Shown here in pieces: positions 8,118 to 17,865 of a stretch of 64,000 nt of DNA; the stretch's first letter is position 1, and each line of letters begins with the position of its first letter. The notes under the pieces are model-generated. The model saw nothing but the letters and a program-made list of their open reading frames with translations. It searched no databases and was not told the origin of the DNA. The stretch is taken from NCBI RefSeq assembly GCF_004331075.1, contig NZ_SJNX01000001.1, forward strand, positions 1-64,000. Reading direction: 5' to 3'. A program made the translations under genes and the position numbers. Source of the DNA: Acinetobacter brisouioides (GTDB lineage Bacteria; Pseudomonadota; Gammaproteobacteria; Pseudomonadales; Moraxellaceae).

Positions 8118-10406
8118 ATGACCATTCCAACTCATATTTTAGGCTACCCACGCATTGGGGCAAAACGCGAACTTAAATTTGCCGAAGAAGCATATTGGAA
8201 AGGTGAAAGCACTCAATCTGAGTTTTTAAGCAAAGCGCAAGCTATTGAAGCAAGCAACTGGCAGGCGCAAGTCGATGCGGGCTTATCTTTATTGACTGTT
8301 GGCGATTTTGTCTTTTATGACAGCATTTTAACCCATGCTGTACGTTTAGGTGTAATCCCTCCACGTTTTGATGAAGCAGCAAAACTCAACCCAGTCGACC
8401 AACAGTTCTATTTGGCGCGTGGTCGCGCACCTGTTTGTACTGACGTTGCAGCACTTGAAATGACCAAATGGTTCAACACCAACTACCACTACTTAGTGCC
8501 TGAATTTACAGTCAACCAAACATTTACAGCTGACTTTTCTGACTTGTTTGCTCAAATTGACCGTGCAAAAGCATTCAACACCCCATTAAAAGTGGTTGTT
8601 CCTGGCCTGCTCACCTTCCTGTATTTGTCTCGTATCGTAGATGATCAGCAAAAAATAGAAGAAACTCATGTATGTGGTTATGGTTCAGAACACAAAGACA
8701 TTGCCGCAGACAAAGCAACTTTACAATTTGTAGATGCTTTAATTCCTGTTTATGCGCAATTGTTTGACGAACTAAAAGCGCGTGGCGTAGAACATGTTCA
8801 AATTGATGAACCGATTTTAGTTCTGGACTTGGCATCTGAATGGCAAGCCGCATTTGAACGCGTATATAACCTGTTACAACGTCGCGACGGCTTAAAACTG
8901 ATTGTCACCACGTACTTTGAAACTTTAGGTACGAACCTGAATCTGGCAGTCAATCTTCCTGTTGCAGGCTTGCACATCGACATTACCCGTGAAAAAGTAG
9001 GCGAATTTTTCTGGAAGAAAGTGATTGACCAGCTGCCAACTCATAAAATCCTGTCTTTAGGCGTGATCAATGGTCGTAGCGTTTGGGCAAGTGACCTACC
9101 TGCACTGAATGAAGTGGTTGAAACTGCAAAGAAAGCGCTTGGTGATCGTCTATGGTTGTCAACGGGTTGTTCATTACTACACGTTCCTGTCGATTTAAAC
9201 TCTGAACAAGTGCCTGCTGCAATTGAGGGTAAATTGGCATTTGCACGTCAAAAACTCGATGAACTGGTGGCTTTGGTGACTGGCAACATTTATGCCAATG
9301 AAAAACTCAACAAAACAGCTCAATCCGCATTTGAGTTAGTCGGTCAATCTCGCCCAGAACCTTTTGCAGTACGTTTCAAAGTTCAGCAAGAGAAATTCAA
9401 CTTGCCGTTGATTCCAACCACAACCATTGGTTCATTCCCGCAAACGGCTGAAATCCGCGCCGCACGTGCCGCATGGAACAAAAGCAACTTATCCAATGCC
9501 GACTATGAAGCAGCCATGAAAAAAGAAATCACCTATGCGATTGAGCAGCAAGAACAACTTGATCTTGACGTACTTGTCCACGGCGAAGCTGAACGTACCG
9601 ACATGGTTGAATATTTTGCAGGTTTATTAGACGGTTTCTGGTTGTCTAAGTTTGGTTGGGTTCAATCGTATGGTAGCCGCTGTGTACGTCCACCTATTAT
9701 CGTGGGCGATATCACTCGTCCAAATGCAATGACTGTAAAATGGATCAAATACGCCAATTCATTGACGGACAAAATCGTCAAAGGCATGCTGACTGGCCCT
9801 GTTACGATTTTGAACTGGTCTTTCCCACCAGCATACCGTACACGTCGTGAAGTCTGCTTACAGTTGGCCGAAGCAATTCGTCTGGAAGTTGCAGACCTGC
9901 AAAATGTGGGGATTGAAATTATTCAGATCGACGAAGCTGCATTCCGCGAAGGCTTACCACTTCGTAAAGCAGATCAGGCTGAATACTGGGATTGGGCGGT
10001 GAAATCATTTAAACACTGTTCAAGCAGCGCCAATGTGAGTACACAGATTCATACTCACATGTGTTATTCAGACTTCAAAGACTGCTTACCGCAAATCACC
10101 GCAATGGATGCCGATGTGATCACCATCGAAACTTCACGCTCTGGCTTGCAATTACTTGAAGTGTTCCATCAGCAAGGTTATCCAAACGCGATTGGGCCAG
10201 GTGTATACGACATTCACAGCCCTCGCACACCAAGCGCTGACAACATGCGTACAGTCATTGATGGCGCACTACAAACCATTCCCGCTGAACGTTTATGGAT
10301 CAATCCAGACTGTGGTCTGAAAACACGTAACTGGGAAGAAACACGCGCTGCATTGAAACAGCTTGTCGACATGGCAAAACAGGTTCGTGAAGAACTTGCT
10401 ACATAA
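8118..10406 (+). CDS. metE: Cobalamin-independent methionine synthase MetE
   Basis: MetE methylates homocysteine to methionine using 5-methyltetrahydropteroyltri-glutamate. At 762 residues it has the full two-barrel architecture. The N-terminal barrel starts THILGYPRIGAKRELK. The C-terminal catalytic barrel contains TTTIGSFPQT, LVHGEAERTDMVEYF, QIDEAAFREGLP, and the zinc ligands His and Cys in HTHMCYSDF (near residue 645) and Cys in NPDCGLKTR (near 731). It is transcribed away from metR and followed by its own terminator. Confidence 0.97.
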   Translation: MTIPTHILGYPRIGAKRELKFAEEAYWKGESTQSEFLSKAQAIEASNWQAQVDAGLSLLTVGDFVFYDSILTHAVRLGVIPPRFDEAAKLNPVDQQFYLARGRAPVCTDVAALEMTKWFNTNYHYLVPEFTVNQTFTADFSDLFAQIDRAKAFNTPLKVVVPGLLTFLYLSRIVDDQQKIEETHVCGYGSEHKDIAADKATLQFVDALIPVYAQLFDELKARGVEHVQIDEPILVLDLASEWQAAFERVYNLLQRRDGLKLIVTTYFETLGTNLNLAVNLPVAGLHIDITREKVGEFFWKKVIDQLPTHKILSLGVINGRSVWASDLPALNEVVETAKKALGDRLWLSTGCSLLHVPVDLNSEQVPAAIEGKLAFARQKLDELVALVTGNIYANEKLNKTAQSAFELVGQSRPEPFAVRFKVQQEKFNLPLIPTTTIGSFPQTAEIRAARAAWNKSNLSNADYEAAMKKEITYAIEQQEQLDLDVLVHGEAERTDMVEYFAGLLDGFWLSKFGWVQSYGSRCVRPPIIVGDITRPNAMTVKWIKYANSLTDKIVKGMLTGPVTILNWSFPPAYRTRREVCLQLAEAIRLEVADLQNVGIEIIQIDEAAFREGLPLRKADQAEYWDWAVKSFKHCSSSANVSTQIHTHMCYSDFKDCLPQITAMDADVITIETSRSGLQLLEVFHQQGYPNAIGPGVYDIHSPRTPSADNMRTVIDGALQTIPAERLWINPDCGLKTRNWEETRAALKQLVDMAKQVREELAT

Positions 10407-10426
10407 TAATAAAAAACAATAAGATC

Positions 10427-10456
10427 AAGTGTCTAAGTTCACTTAGGCACTTTTTT
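10427..10456 (+). terminator. Rho-independent terminator of metE
   Basis: A 12-base stem (AAGTGTCTAAGT/ACTTAGGCACTT, one G-T pair) with a two-base loop as written is followed by TTTT, 21 bases after the metE stop. Confidence 0.85.
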
Positions 10457-10484
10457 ATGCTTTGTACAATGCTAAAGCCTAACT

Positions 10485-11717
10485 CTATTTATATTCAGAA
10501 TAATCAGGTTTTTGAATACGATACAGACCACAATTCCCTGAAAACAAATAAGCCAATAAACAGGTAATGACCGCATAAATAGAGACAGAAGTTCCGAATA
10601 ATTCTATCGCCAAGACAATCGAGGTCAACGGCGCTTTACTCGCACCAGAGAACAAACTCACCAAACCCAAGCCTGCCAACAAAGACAGTGGCAAAGGTAA
10701 AAATTGACTCAAGCCATTACCTAATGTTGTTCCCACAAAAAATAATGGCGTAATTTCTCCACCTTTAAACCCTGAACCCAAAGTAATCGCAGTAAAGACT
10801 GTTTTGTTAATAAAATCAGTCATCGGCAATGGGACTTGAAATGACGCAATAATCGTTGGGATACCCAAACCATTATAATGCTGATGACCTGCCAACAAAG
10901 TCAGCAACATAATGATGATACCGCCAAGCATCGGACGAAATGGGATAAAAGTGACATACTTGGCAAACAAATCACCGACGGTATGAATCGCCACAATAAA
11001 AAAACGTGTCACCAAGCCAAAGATTAAACCTGCGACAATTAAGCTTAAAATGACAGATAAATTGAACTCAGGAAAGCTGGCAATTTTATAAAAACGATGC
11101 GGATGCAAGATGTGAAAAAACTCAGGTACACTTGCCGCAACAATAGAAGAAACAAAACAAGGAAATACTGCAGAATAACGCAAACTGCCTAATGCCGTAA
11201 TCTCCAGACCATAAATCGCACCTGCCAATGGCAAACCAAAAATGGCTGAAAAACCAGAACCAATACTGGAAATCAGAAAAATCTTGCGGTTATCTTTGGA
11301 TACTCTAAGCAACTGGGCAATATGATCAGTCAATGCCCCTGAAAGCTGAACCGCAGGTGCTTCCCGCCCTGCTGAACCACCAAAAAACTGGGTTAAAATC
11401 GCAGTAAAGAAAATCAGTGGACTCATACGTTTGGGAATAAATGAACGAGGCTCATGAATTTCATCAATCAGTAAATGCGTACCCCGTTCAATGGGCGTGC
11501 CATAGCGATAAAATAAAAAACCAATTCCCAAACCGACAAAAGGTAAGAAAAAAACTAACCAGGGATACGCTGTCCGAACTTGGGTTGCCAAATCAAAACA
11601 AGTAAAAATGAGCGTAGATGCCAAACCCGAAATTAGCCCGATTACTGTCGATGCAACCAACCAATACAGTGAATATCGAATAATTTGCTTATATTCAGAA
11701 GAAGGGAAAATTTTCAT
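10485..11717 (-). CDS. CLC-family anion transporter, probably CLC-F fluoride/proton antiporter
   Basis: A polytopic protein of 410 residues with the CLC fold. The loop with the external gating glutamate reads GGSAGREAPAVQ (GREAP at about residues 117-121) where chloride CLCs have GREGP. The usual GSGIP selectivity motif is absent. Near the C-terminus it carries GSGFKGGEITPLFF (about 314-327), close to the KGGE(V/I)TPLF signature of CLC-F fluoride exporters. I therefore favour fluoride export over chloride transport. No fluoride riboswitch is visible upstream. The ATG at 11717 replaces a TTG at 11735. It converges with metE. Confidence 0.75.
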   Translation of the reverse strand: MKIFPSSEYKQIIRYSLYWLVASTVIGLISGLASTLIFTCFDLATQVRTAYPWLVFFLPFVGLGIGFLFYRYGTPIERGTHLLIDEIHEPRSFIPKRMSPLIFFTAILTQFFGGSAGREAPAVQLSGALTDHIAQLLRVSKDNRKIFLISSIGSGFSAIFGLPLAGAIYGLEITALGSLRYSAVFPCFVSSIVAASVPEFFHILHPHRFYKIASFPEFNLSVILSLIVAGLIFGLVTRFFIVAIHTVGDLFAKYVTFIPFRPMLGGIIIMLLTLLAGHQHYNGLGIPTIIASFQVPLPMTDFINKTVFTAITLGSGFKGGEITPLFFVGTTLGNGLSQFLPLPLSLLAGLGLVSLFSGASKAPLTSIVLAIELFGTSVSIYAVITCLLAYLFSGNCGLYRIQKPDYSEYK

Positions 11718-11822
11718 TGTGGTCACATGCCGCAAAGCAGCGATTTACCAAGGCGAGTTGAGTATGGGGCAGCTATTTTAGCATGAGTTGTTTTGATTTG
11801 AGTTGGCGTTTTTAACCAAACA

Positions 11823-11853
11823 AAAGAAGCCCTGAATCATTCAGGGCTTCTTT
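11823..11853 (-). terminator. Rho-independent terminator of tkt
   Basis: A strong hairpin (AAAGAAGCCCTGA / TCAGGGCTTCTTT) lies 15 bases after the tkt stop. It is flanked by A and T runs and reads in both directions, but the gene it serves is tkt on the minus strand. Confidence 0.88.
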
Positions 11854-11868
11854 CAGATATACGATAAA

Positions 11869-13857
11869 TTATGCAGTCAATTCATTCACAGCGGCTACAA
11901 CAGCATCCGTTGTAATTCCGAAGAATTTAAACAAATCTTTAGCAGGTGCAGACTCACCATAAGTCGTCATGCCAATCACTTTGCCATCTAAACCAACAAA
12001 TTTCCACCAGTAGTCAACATGCGCAGCTTCAACTGCAACACGTGCACGCACGGCAGCAGGAAGTACAGCTTCACGGTATGCAGCATCTTGCTTCATGAAC
12101 TCTTCAGCACATGGCATAGACACCACACGCACACCTTCAAGTTGTGCATAAGCCTCCATTGCCAAAGCAACTTCTGAACCTGTTGCAATGATGATGGCTT
12201 TTAACTCGCCTTTTTCTTGAGCAAGAACGTAACCACCTTTAGCCGCATTCGCAATTTGTTCAGCAGTACGAGTTTGGAATGGTAGGTTTTGACGAGAAAG
12301 GATCAACGCTGTTGGGCCATCTTTACGAACCAAGGCAGATTTCCATGCAATCGCAGTTTCAATCGTATCTGCTGGACGCCATGTATTTAGGTTTGGTGTA
12401 CCACGTAAAGATGCAATTTGTTCGATTGGCTGGTGTGTTGGGCCATCTTCACCAAGACCAATAGAGTCATGTGTATAAACATGAATTACACGTTGTTTCA
12501 TGAGTGCAGACATACGCACAGCATTACGCGCATATTCCATAAACATCAGGAATGTTGCAACATAAGGAATGAAACCACCATGCAATGCAACGCCATTGGC
12601 AATTGCAGTCATACCGAACTCACGTACACCATAATGCACATAGTTACCCGCAGCGTTGTCTTGCACGCCTTGGCAACCTTTCCAAAGTGTCAGGTTAGAA
12701 CCTGCCAAATCCGCAGAACCACCTAGAAGCTCAGGTAATAATGGGCCAAAAGCTTGTAACGTATTTTGGCTTGCTTTACGTGTTGCAATGGTTTCTGCTT
12801 TTTCATTGGTTTGAGCAATGAACGCATCCGCTTGAGCTACAAATTCAGCAGGCAAATCACCCTCAATACGGCGAAGTAATTCTGCTGCTTCAGTTGGGTA
12901 TTTTGCTTGGTATGTTGCAAATACAGTATTCCAAGCCGCTTCTGCTTGAGCACCCTTCGCTTTAGCATCCCATGCTGCATAAATATCAGCAGGAATTTCA
13001 AACGCAGCTTCAGTCCAGCCTAAAGCTTGACGAGTTAATGCAATTTCATCATTACCGAGCGGAGCACCGTGGCAATCTTCTTTGCCTTGTTTATTTGGTG
13101 AACCTAAACCAATAATAGTTTTACAGATAATCAGCGTTGGTTTATTGGTTTCAGCTTTGGCTTCAACAGTTGCTTGACTGATTGCAGCAGCATCGTGACC
13201 ATCTACACGTAGAACTTGCCAGCCATACGCTTTGAAACGTTGTTCTGTGTCATCACTGAACCAGCCTTCCACTTCACCATCAATTGAAATGCCATTGTCA
13301 TCGTAATACGCAATCAATTTACCAAGTTGCAGTGTACCTGCCAAAGAACATACTTCGTGTGAAATACCTTCCATTAAGCAGCCATCACCCAAGAAACAGT
13401 AAGTGAAGTGATCAACAACGGTTAAATCATCTTTGTTAAATTGAGCAGCCAAGGTTTTTTCAGCTAAGGCAAAACCAACAGCATTCGCAATCCCTTGACC
13501 TAAAGGACCTGTAGTCGTTTCAATACCAGGTGCATAGCCATATTCTGGGTGACCAGGCGTTTTAGAATGTAACTGACGAAATTGTTTCAAATCTTCAATT
13601 GAAAGGTCGTAACCTGTTAAATGAAGCAAAGCATAATGCAACATAGAGCCATGACCATTTGACAATACAAAGCGGTCACGGTTTGCCCATTGTGGGTTGG
13701 TCGGGTTATGTTGTAAAAATTCACGCCAAACCACATCGGCGATATCTGCCATCCCCATTGGCGCACCAGGATGCCCTGAATTAGCTTGTTGCACTGCATC
13801 CATCGCAAGTACACGAATTGCATTTGCAATACGACGTTCGTTTAAAGGGGTTGTCAT
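11869..13857 (-). CDS. tkt: Transketolase
   Basis: Thiamine diphosphate enzyme of the non-oxidative pentose phosphate pathway, moving two-carbon units between ketose and aldose phosphates. 662 residues, standard length. Seen in order: [14 protein letters not shown] (near 27-40), [27 protein letters not shown], the ThDP-binding [12 protein letters not shown] (near 155) and [10 protein letters not shown], then in the pyrimidine domain the [19 protein letters not shown] block. All catalytic motifs look intact. It stands as a single gene with a 390-base upstream region shared with metK. Confidence 0.97.
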   Translation of the reverse strand: MTTPLNERRIANAIRVLAMDAVQQANSGHPGAPMGMADIADVVWREFLQHNPTNPQWANRDRFVLSNGHGSMLHYALLHLTGYDLSIEDLKQFRQLHSKTPGHPEYGYAPGIETTTGPLGQGIANAVGFALAEKTLAAQFNKDDLTVVDHFTYCFLGDGCLMEGISHEVCSLAGTLQLGKLIAYYDDNGISIDGEVEGWFSDDTEQRFKAYGWQVLRVDGHDAAAISQATVEAKAETNKPTLIICKTIIGLGSPNKQGKEDCHGAPLGNDEIALTRQALGWTEAAFEIPADIYAAWDAKAKGAQAEAAWNTVFATYQAKYPTEAAELLRRIEGDLPAEFVAQADAFIAQTNEKAETIATRKASQNTLQAFGPLLPELLGGSADLAGSNLTLWKGCQGVQDNAAGNYVHYGVREFGMTAIANGVALHGGFIPYVATFLMFMEYARNAVRMSALMKQRVIHVYTHDSIGLGEDGPTHQPIEQIASLRGTPNLNTWRPADTIETAIAWKSALVRKDGPTALILSRQNLPFQTRTAEQIANAAKGGYVLAQEKGELKAIIIATGSEVALAMEAYAQLEGVRVVSMPCAEEFMKQDAAYREAVLPAAVRARVAVEAAHVDYWWKFVGLDGKVIGMTTYGESAPAKDLFKFFGITTDAVVAAVNELTA

Positions 13858-14248
13858 AGGTCAGAATCCAAAAATTGAATGTTTAAAGAGAAATAAGTGA
13901 ATTAAATATTCAAGACCCGACTATTGTCTTAAAAAAATGGTGGTGGGTAAAGCCTATTGCTGATGAATTCAACAAATCCCATGAAATTCTTTAGCAATTC
14001 ACTCAGATTACATACAATCTGCAAAAAATCCAGCTTAATTCACTTAGCAACTATAACAATCTGTTTTTATTCTAAAATCACAATTTCTTAAATATTTCAA
14101 ATAACTTATCAGTTTTGCGAATGCTGAATATCAGTAAAAAGAAAGCTATTTAGCAAGAAATTTATTCAATTTATTCAGGTTTCTCTAGTCGTATCGTGCT
14201 AGTCGAGGTAACATATTGCGTCTTTAAATTTACTGTGATAGGACTTTC
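13858..14248. other. tkt-metK divergent intergenic region
   Basis: About 390 AT-rich bases holding the divergent promoters of tkt and metK. No ORF of note. The heptamer CTAGTCG occurs twice, at 14185-14191 and 14199-14205, 14 bases apart and shortly upstream of metK. A clear AGGA ribosome-binding site precedes the metK ATG. I could not define -10 and -35 boxes with confidence. Confidence 0.5.
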
Positions 14249-15415
14249 ATGCGCGAGTACGCTGTTTTTACTTCGGAATCTGTAAGCGAAGGTCATCCAG
14301 ATAAAATGGCCGATCAAATCAGTGATGCTATTTTGGATGCAATTTTAAGAGAAGACCCATATGCGCGGGTGGCTTGTGAAACATTAGTAAAAACCGGTGC
14401 GGTTGTACTTGCGGGTGAAATCACAACCACTGCCAATGTCGATGTTGAAGCGATTGTGCGTAAAACAGTGAATGGTATCGGTTACCATCATTCAGATCTT
14501 GGTTTTGATGGCTCAACATGTGCTGTTATTAACATGATTGGTAAGCAGTCTCCTGAAATTGCACAAGGTGTTGACCGCCAAAAACCTGAAGATCAAGGTG
14601 CAGGCGATCAAGGTTTAATGTTTGGTTACGCAAGCCGTGAGACTGATGTACTCATGCCTGCGCCAATTTCTTATGCGCACCGTCTCATGGAACGTCAGGC
14701 TGAATTACGCCGCTCTGGTACATTGCCTTGGTTGCGCCCAGATGCAAAAAGCCAAGTGACTTTTGCTTATGAAAATGGCAAACCTGTTCGCCTAGATGCA
14801 GTGGTACTGTCAACACAACACGATCCTGAGATTTCACAAGCGAACTTAAAAGAAGCCGTAATTGAAGAAATCGTGAAAAAAATCATTCCTGCTGAAATGT
14901 TCCATGCAGGCACTCAATTCCACATCAACCCAACAGGTATGTTTGTGATTGGTGGTCCTGTAGGTGACTGTGGTTTGACAGGACGTAAAATTATTGTAGA
15001 TACCTACGGCGGTATGGCGCGTCACGGCGGTGGAGCTTTCTCTGGTAAAGATCCATCTAAAGTTGACCGTTCTGCTGCTTATGCAGGTCGTTATGTTGCA
15101 AAAAATATTGTTGCAGCAGGTCTTGCTGACAAATGTGAAATTCAAGTGAGTTATGCAATTGGTGTTGCAGAACCAACTTCGATTTCAATCAACACATTTA
15201 ATACCGCAAAAGTGGATGACGAAGTGATTGTTGCTTTGGTTCGTGAACACTTCGACTTACGTCCGTACGGTATTACTCGCATGTTGAACTTGATCCAGCC
15301 AATGTACAAGCAAACAGCAGCATACGGTCACTTTGGTCGCCAAGGCTCTGACACTGCATTTACATGGGAAAAAACTGACAAGGCCGAAGCACTTCGTCAA
15401 GCTGCTGGTCTGTAA
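14249..15415 (+). CDS. metK: S-adenosylmethionine synthetase MetK
   Basis: MetK makes SAM from methionine and ATP. 388 residues. The N-terminal [20 protein letters not shown], the ATP-binding [12 protein letters not shown] (near residue 115) and the P-loop-like [19 protein letters not shown] (near 260) are all present and canonical. It starts at ATG 14249 behind AGGA. It provides SAM for methylation and for radical-SAM enzymes such as BioB in this window. Confidence 0.98.
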   Translation: MREYAVFTSESVSEGHPDKMADQISDAILDAILREDPYARVACETLVKTGAVVLAGEITTTANVDVEAIVRKTVNGIGYHHSDLGFDGSTCAVINMIGKQSPEIAQGVDRQKPEDQGAGDQGLMFGYASRETDVLMPAPISYAHRLMERQAELRRSGTLPWLRPDAKSQVTFAYENGKPVRLDAVVLSTQHDPEISQANLKEAVIEEIVKKIIPAEMFHAGTQFHINPTGMFVIGGPVGDCGLTGRKIIVDTYGGMARHGGGAFSGKDPSKVDRSAAYAGRYVAKNIVAAGLADKCEIQVSYAIGVAEPTSISINTFNTAKVDDEVIVALVREHFDLRPYGITRMLNLIQPMYKQTAAYGHFGRQGSDTAFTWEKTDKAEALRQAAGL

Positions 15416-15441
15416 GCGTAAATGTAGATACAGTTCAACTC

Positions 15442-15475
15442 AAAAATAGCTCGCTCTCAGCGGGCTATTTTTATG
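15442..15475 (+). terminator. Rho-independent terminator of metK
   Basis: Stem AAAATAGC-CGCT / AGCG-GCTATTTT with one T-G pair and a short CTC loop, ending in TTTTT, 27 bases after the metK stop. Confidence 0.85.
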
Positions 15476-15486
15476 CCCGTTTTAAT

Positions 15487-15723
15487 TTATTGTTTTTTCT
15501 CTGAATTTAACAAATCTGTAATCGTCTTTGACTCAGGCTCAACTTGATGATTATTAAAATAAAGTTTGCCTAGAGTAACTCCCAAAGCAATCACCACTCC
15601 AGCAACACAACAAAAGAACCAGAAGCCAAAAGGACTACGAATATTGTGAGAGCCACAATTTGGACAGGTGTTATCCGTTGCACGAACAACCTGATTACAA
15701 CAGCCACAGCGATACTGATACAT
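15487..15723 (-). CDS. Small zinc-ribbon membrane protein, function unknown
   Basis: A 78-residue protein. Residues 6-25 form a zinc ribbon with two Cys pairs (CGCC, then CPNC), followed by one membrane helix at about residues 30-52 and a short hydrophilic tail. The layout suggests a membrane-anchored metal-binding protein of unknown role. It converges with metK and stands alone. I do not recognise the family. Confidence 0.7.
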   Translation of the reverse strand: MYQYRCGCCNQVVRATDNTCPNCGSHNIRSPFGFWFFCCVAGVVIALGVTLGKLYFNNHQVEPESKTITDLLNSEKKQ

Positions 15724-15914
15724 TACCTCCCCCCTTTAATTTAGATGAAGCGATTATGTCCAAGCCATTTTTTGATCATAGTCACAGAATAAAATTGCTT
15801 CAAGATATTTTTATGAATTTAGTCGAGTAAATTATTCAAAGATATTATCTATAGAGTTCGATGTATTCTCAGTTTAAAATAGCATCTTTATCGCAATCCA
15901 AACATCTCTAGCTT

Positions 15915-16094
15915 ATGGAAAAACTTATTGTTAAAGGCGGTTTTCGTGAACGTGCCAATCGCCAGCGCAAATACCAAAACTCGGAAAATCAGCAAACAAC
16001 TCTACAGCCACATCGCTATACAACAACTGATCAAGCACCTGCCACACCCAGCAAGACTCAAACGACGGAATCAGAGACAAAATCTGAACAATAA
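15915..16094 (+). CDS. Small hydrophilic protein, 59 residues, unknown
   Basis: An ORF starting MEKLIVKGGFRERANRQRKY and ending TESETKSEQ. The N-terminal third is strongly basic; the rest is rich in Gln, Thr and Glu and probably disordered. It is followed immediately by a strong terminator whose stem starts at the stop codon, which supports a real transcript on this strand. No good ribosome-binding site is visible. A longer ORF in another frame over the same bases looks like noise. Function unknown. Confidence 0.55.
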   Translation: MEKLIVKGGFRERANRQRKYQNSENQQTTLQPHRYTTTDQAPATPSKTQTTESETKSEQ

Positions 16095-16123
16095 AAAACC
16101 GAATCTAAAGATTCGGTTTTTAT
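16094..16123 (+). terminator. Terminator after the 59-residue ORF
   Basis: Perfect 13-base stem (AAAAACCGAATCT / AGATTCGGTTTTT) with a two-base loop as written. It could also act on the minus strand for fxsA transcripts only if they ran past their own stop at 16140. Confidence 0.85.
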
Positions 16124-16139
16124 ACATTCAATTTAAAAT

Positions 16140-16688
16140 TTAGTTTTTCTTTACATCTTTCATTTCAATTTTTTGACGGTCTGGATTCACTTCACGCGCT
16201 TCACCATCAATAACACTTGAATCATGCCTATTACCTTGGTGATTTTGTATGCCTTGCATTTGACGCATTAAATCTGCAAAAGGATTTTGAGCGTTCTGTT
16301 CACCGCCCATCATCTTATTCATCATGGCTTGTTGACGTTTTGCCATTGCTGACATTAGAGCATTGACCAACAGTTTTTGCACAGGAGGTAATAATACTAA
16401 AACAGCGATCACATCAGTGATTAATCCAGGAATCATCAACAAGATGCCTGCAACCGCAACGGCAATTTTACGTGTCACAATGGGGTCTGTCGCAAGCTGC
16501 CCTGTCATTTGTAATTGCTGTAACTGCGGCATAATGGTAGCTGCACTTGAGCGCAACAACTTAAAACCGATGACGAATGCAATGATGAACCAGAAAAACA
16601 CATACCATCCACTAATGAAATGTGCTACACCAATCCATACCGCAATTTCAAGTATTGCGCCAATCAGCACAGCTAGTATTAAGTTCAT
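16140..16688 (-). CDS. FxsA-family inner-membrane protein
   Basis: About 182 residues with three membrane segments at the N-terminus (NLILAVLIGAILEIAVWIGV, then FISGWYVFFWFIIAFVIGF, and later IAVAVAGILLMIPGLITDVI). The GILLMIPGLITDVIAVLVLLPP stretch is the FxsA signature. FxsA overproduction is known to relieve phage T7 exclusion by F plasmid in E. coli; its normal role is unclear. The C-terminal 60 residues are Met/Gln-rich and polar. I start it at the ATG at 16688 because AAAGGA precedes it and the family begins with the first helix. Confidence 0.85.
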   Translation of the reverse strand: MNLILAVLIGAILEIAVWIGVAHFISGWYVFFWFIIAFVIGFKLLRSSAATIMPQLQQLQMTGQLATDPIVTRKIAVAVAGILLMIPGLITDVIAVLVLLPPVQKLLVNALMSAMAKRQQAMMNKMMGGEQNAQNPFADLMRQMQGIQNHQGNRHDSSVIDGEAREVNPDRQKIEMKDVKKN

Positions 16689-16941
16689 GAAATTTAAGTT
16701 AATCCTTTCAAAATAAATCAGATATACTGCTTTTTTCAAGCTATCTTTTAACAATATGGGCATTCTTTTATTTTTAAAGCCCTAGAGATTTAGAATTATT
16801 GATTTTTACAAAAATACAGTCTTTTTTTAACTTTTACAGAATAAAGGACAATCCAATCAAAACCCATAAATTGCCCTCTATTCTTGTTCTCATACTCATT
16901 ACCCCATGAGGGGAAATTCAAGTAAAAGCTTGTTTTACAAC

Positions 16942-17124
16942 CTAGCAACGTCCTTTCTTCGCTTGTCCTGGTGGGCAAAAATTACCTCTATCTCCGTCAT
17001 CACCATAACCGCCGTAGGAAGCATGACCAGGGTCGACCACAACACTTCCCGCTGGGGTATATACAGCACAGGCAGATAAAGACAAAGTGAATATCACGCC
17101 TAAACCTAAAAGTATTTGTTTCAT
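16942..17124 (-). CDS. Small lipoprotein, 60 residues, unknown
   Basis: The signal peptide MKQILLGLGVIFTLSLSAC ends in a lipobox (LSAC, Cys19), so the mature protein should be about 42 residues and lipid-anchored. The mature part is rich in Gly, Asp and Tyr (YGGYGDDGDRG) and closes with FCPPGQAKKGRC, which holds two cysteines. Similar short lipoproteins with a C-terminal CPPGQAKKG(R/N)C-type motif are common in proteobacteria. Function unknown. Confidence 0.75.
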   Translation of the reverse strand: MKQILLGLGVIFTLSLSACAVYTPAGSVVVDPGHASYGGYGDDGDRGNFCPPGQAKKGRC

Positions 17125-17317
17125 TTACTTAACAGCCTTTTGATATTTTATTTCTGTATGATGTAACATTTATTCATAATAATCAGTATTATTTTGTTAC
17201 TTATCTGAAAGTTGAATCTTGCAGAACTACAAATTCCTGCGGTTTCCAGCAGATTCAACTGCATAAATAATCATGAAACCCTATAATGAAAAATGTTTGT
17301 ATAACACAGTGAATAGA

Positions 17318-17863
17318 ATGTCATTAATTATTGGTATCGATCCTGGTTCTCGCCTGACTGGTTATGGGATTATTGAGCATCAGGGTAGCCAGCTAAAATT
17401 TGTCGATGCGGGAACGATTCGCACAGAAACTCAAGAGATGCCCGAACGCCTAAAAAGAATTTTTGCAGGGGTTGAACGTATTGTAAAATTTCATGGTCCA
17501 ACTGAAGCCGCTGTTGAACAAGTATTTATGGCACAAAACCCTGACTCGGCACTGAAACTTGGACAAGCGCGTGGCGCAGCGATTGCTGCTCTCGTCAATC
17601 TTGATTTGCAAGTTGCCGAATATACTGCCCGCCAAATCAAGCAGTCTGTGGTCGGTTATGGTGCTGCGGACAAAGAGCAAGTGCAAATGATGGTCATGAA
17701 GCTTTTAAAACTCGAAATTAAACCTCAAGCCGATGCTGCCGATGCACTTGCTGCGGCGATTTGCCATGCCCATGCTTCAGGTAGCATGAGCAAACTTGCA
17801 GTACTGAATGCTTTAGGCGGTATGGCTCGTGGACGTAGTCGTTATAGCTCTCGCCGCCGTTAA
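17318..17863 (+). CDS. ruvC: Holliday junction resolvase RuvC
   Basis: RuvC cuts four-way junctions resolved by RuvAB. With the start at ATG 17318 the protein has 181 residues, the family length. The first acidic catalytic residue lies in [15 protein letters not shown]; the second in [24 protein letters not shown]; the last pair in [14 protein letters not shown] near residue 140. The basic C-terminal end [11 protein letters not shown] is plausible. It converges with nnr with two bases between the stop codons and no clear terminator, so read-through in both directions is possible. ruvAB are not in the window. Confidence 0.95.
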   Translation: MSLIIGIDPGSRLTGYGIIEHQGSQLKFVDAGTIRTETQEMPERLKRIFAGVERIVKFHGPTEAAVEQVFMAQNPDSALKLGQARGAAIAALVNLDLQVAEYTARQIKQSVVGYGAADKEQVQMMVMKLLKLEIKPQADAADALAAAICHAHASGSMSKLAVLNALGGMARGRSRYSSRRR

Positions 17864-17865
17864 GC

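Noticed and set aside
11718..11822. Fluoride riboswitch upstream of the CLC gene
   Set aside because: The conserved pseudoknot core of the crcB motif is not found on the minus strand leader.
15928..16143. 71-residue ORF on the plus strand
   Set aside because: It is in another frame over the 59-residue ORF, runs through a strong terminator and has a Lys/Asn/Ile-rich noise composition.
16796..16978. 60-residue minus-strand ORF downstream of the small lipoprotein
   Set aside because: It overlaps the lipoprotein 3' end in another frame and has no signal or motif.
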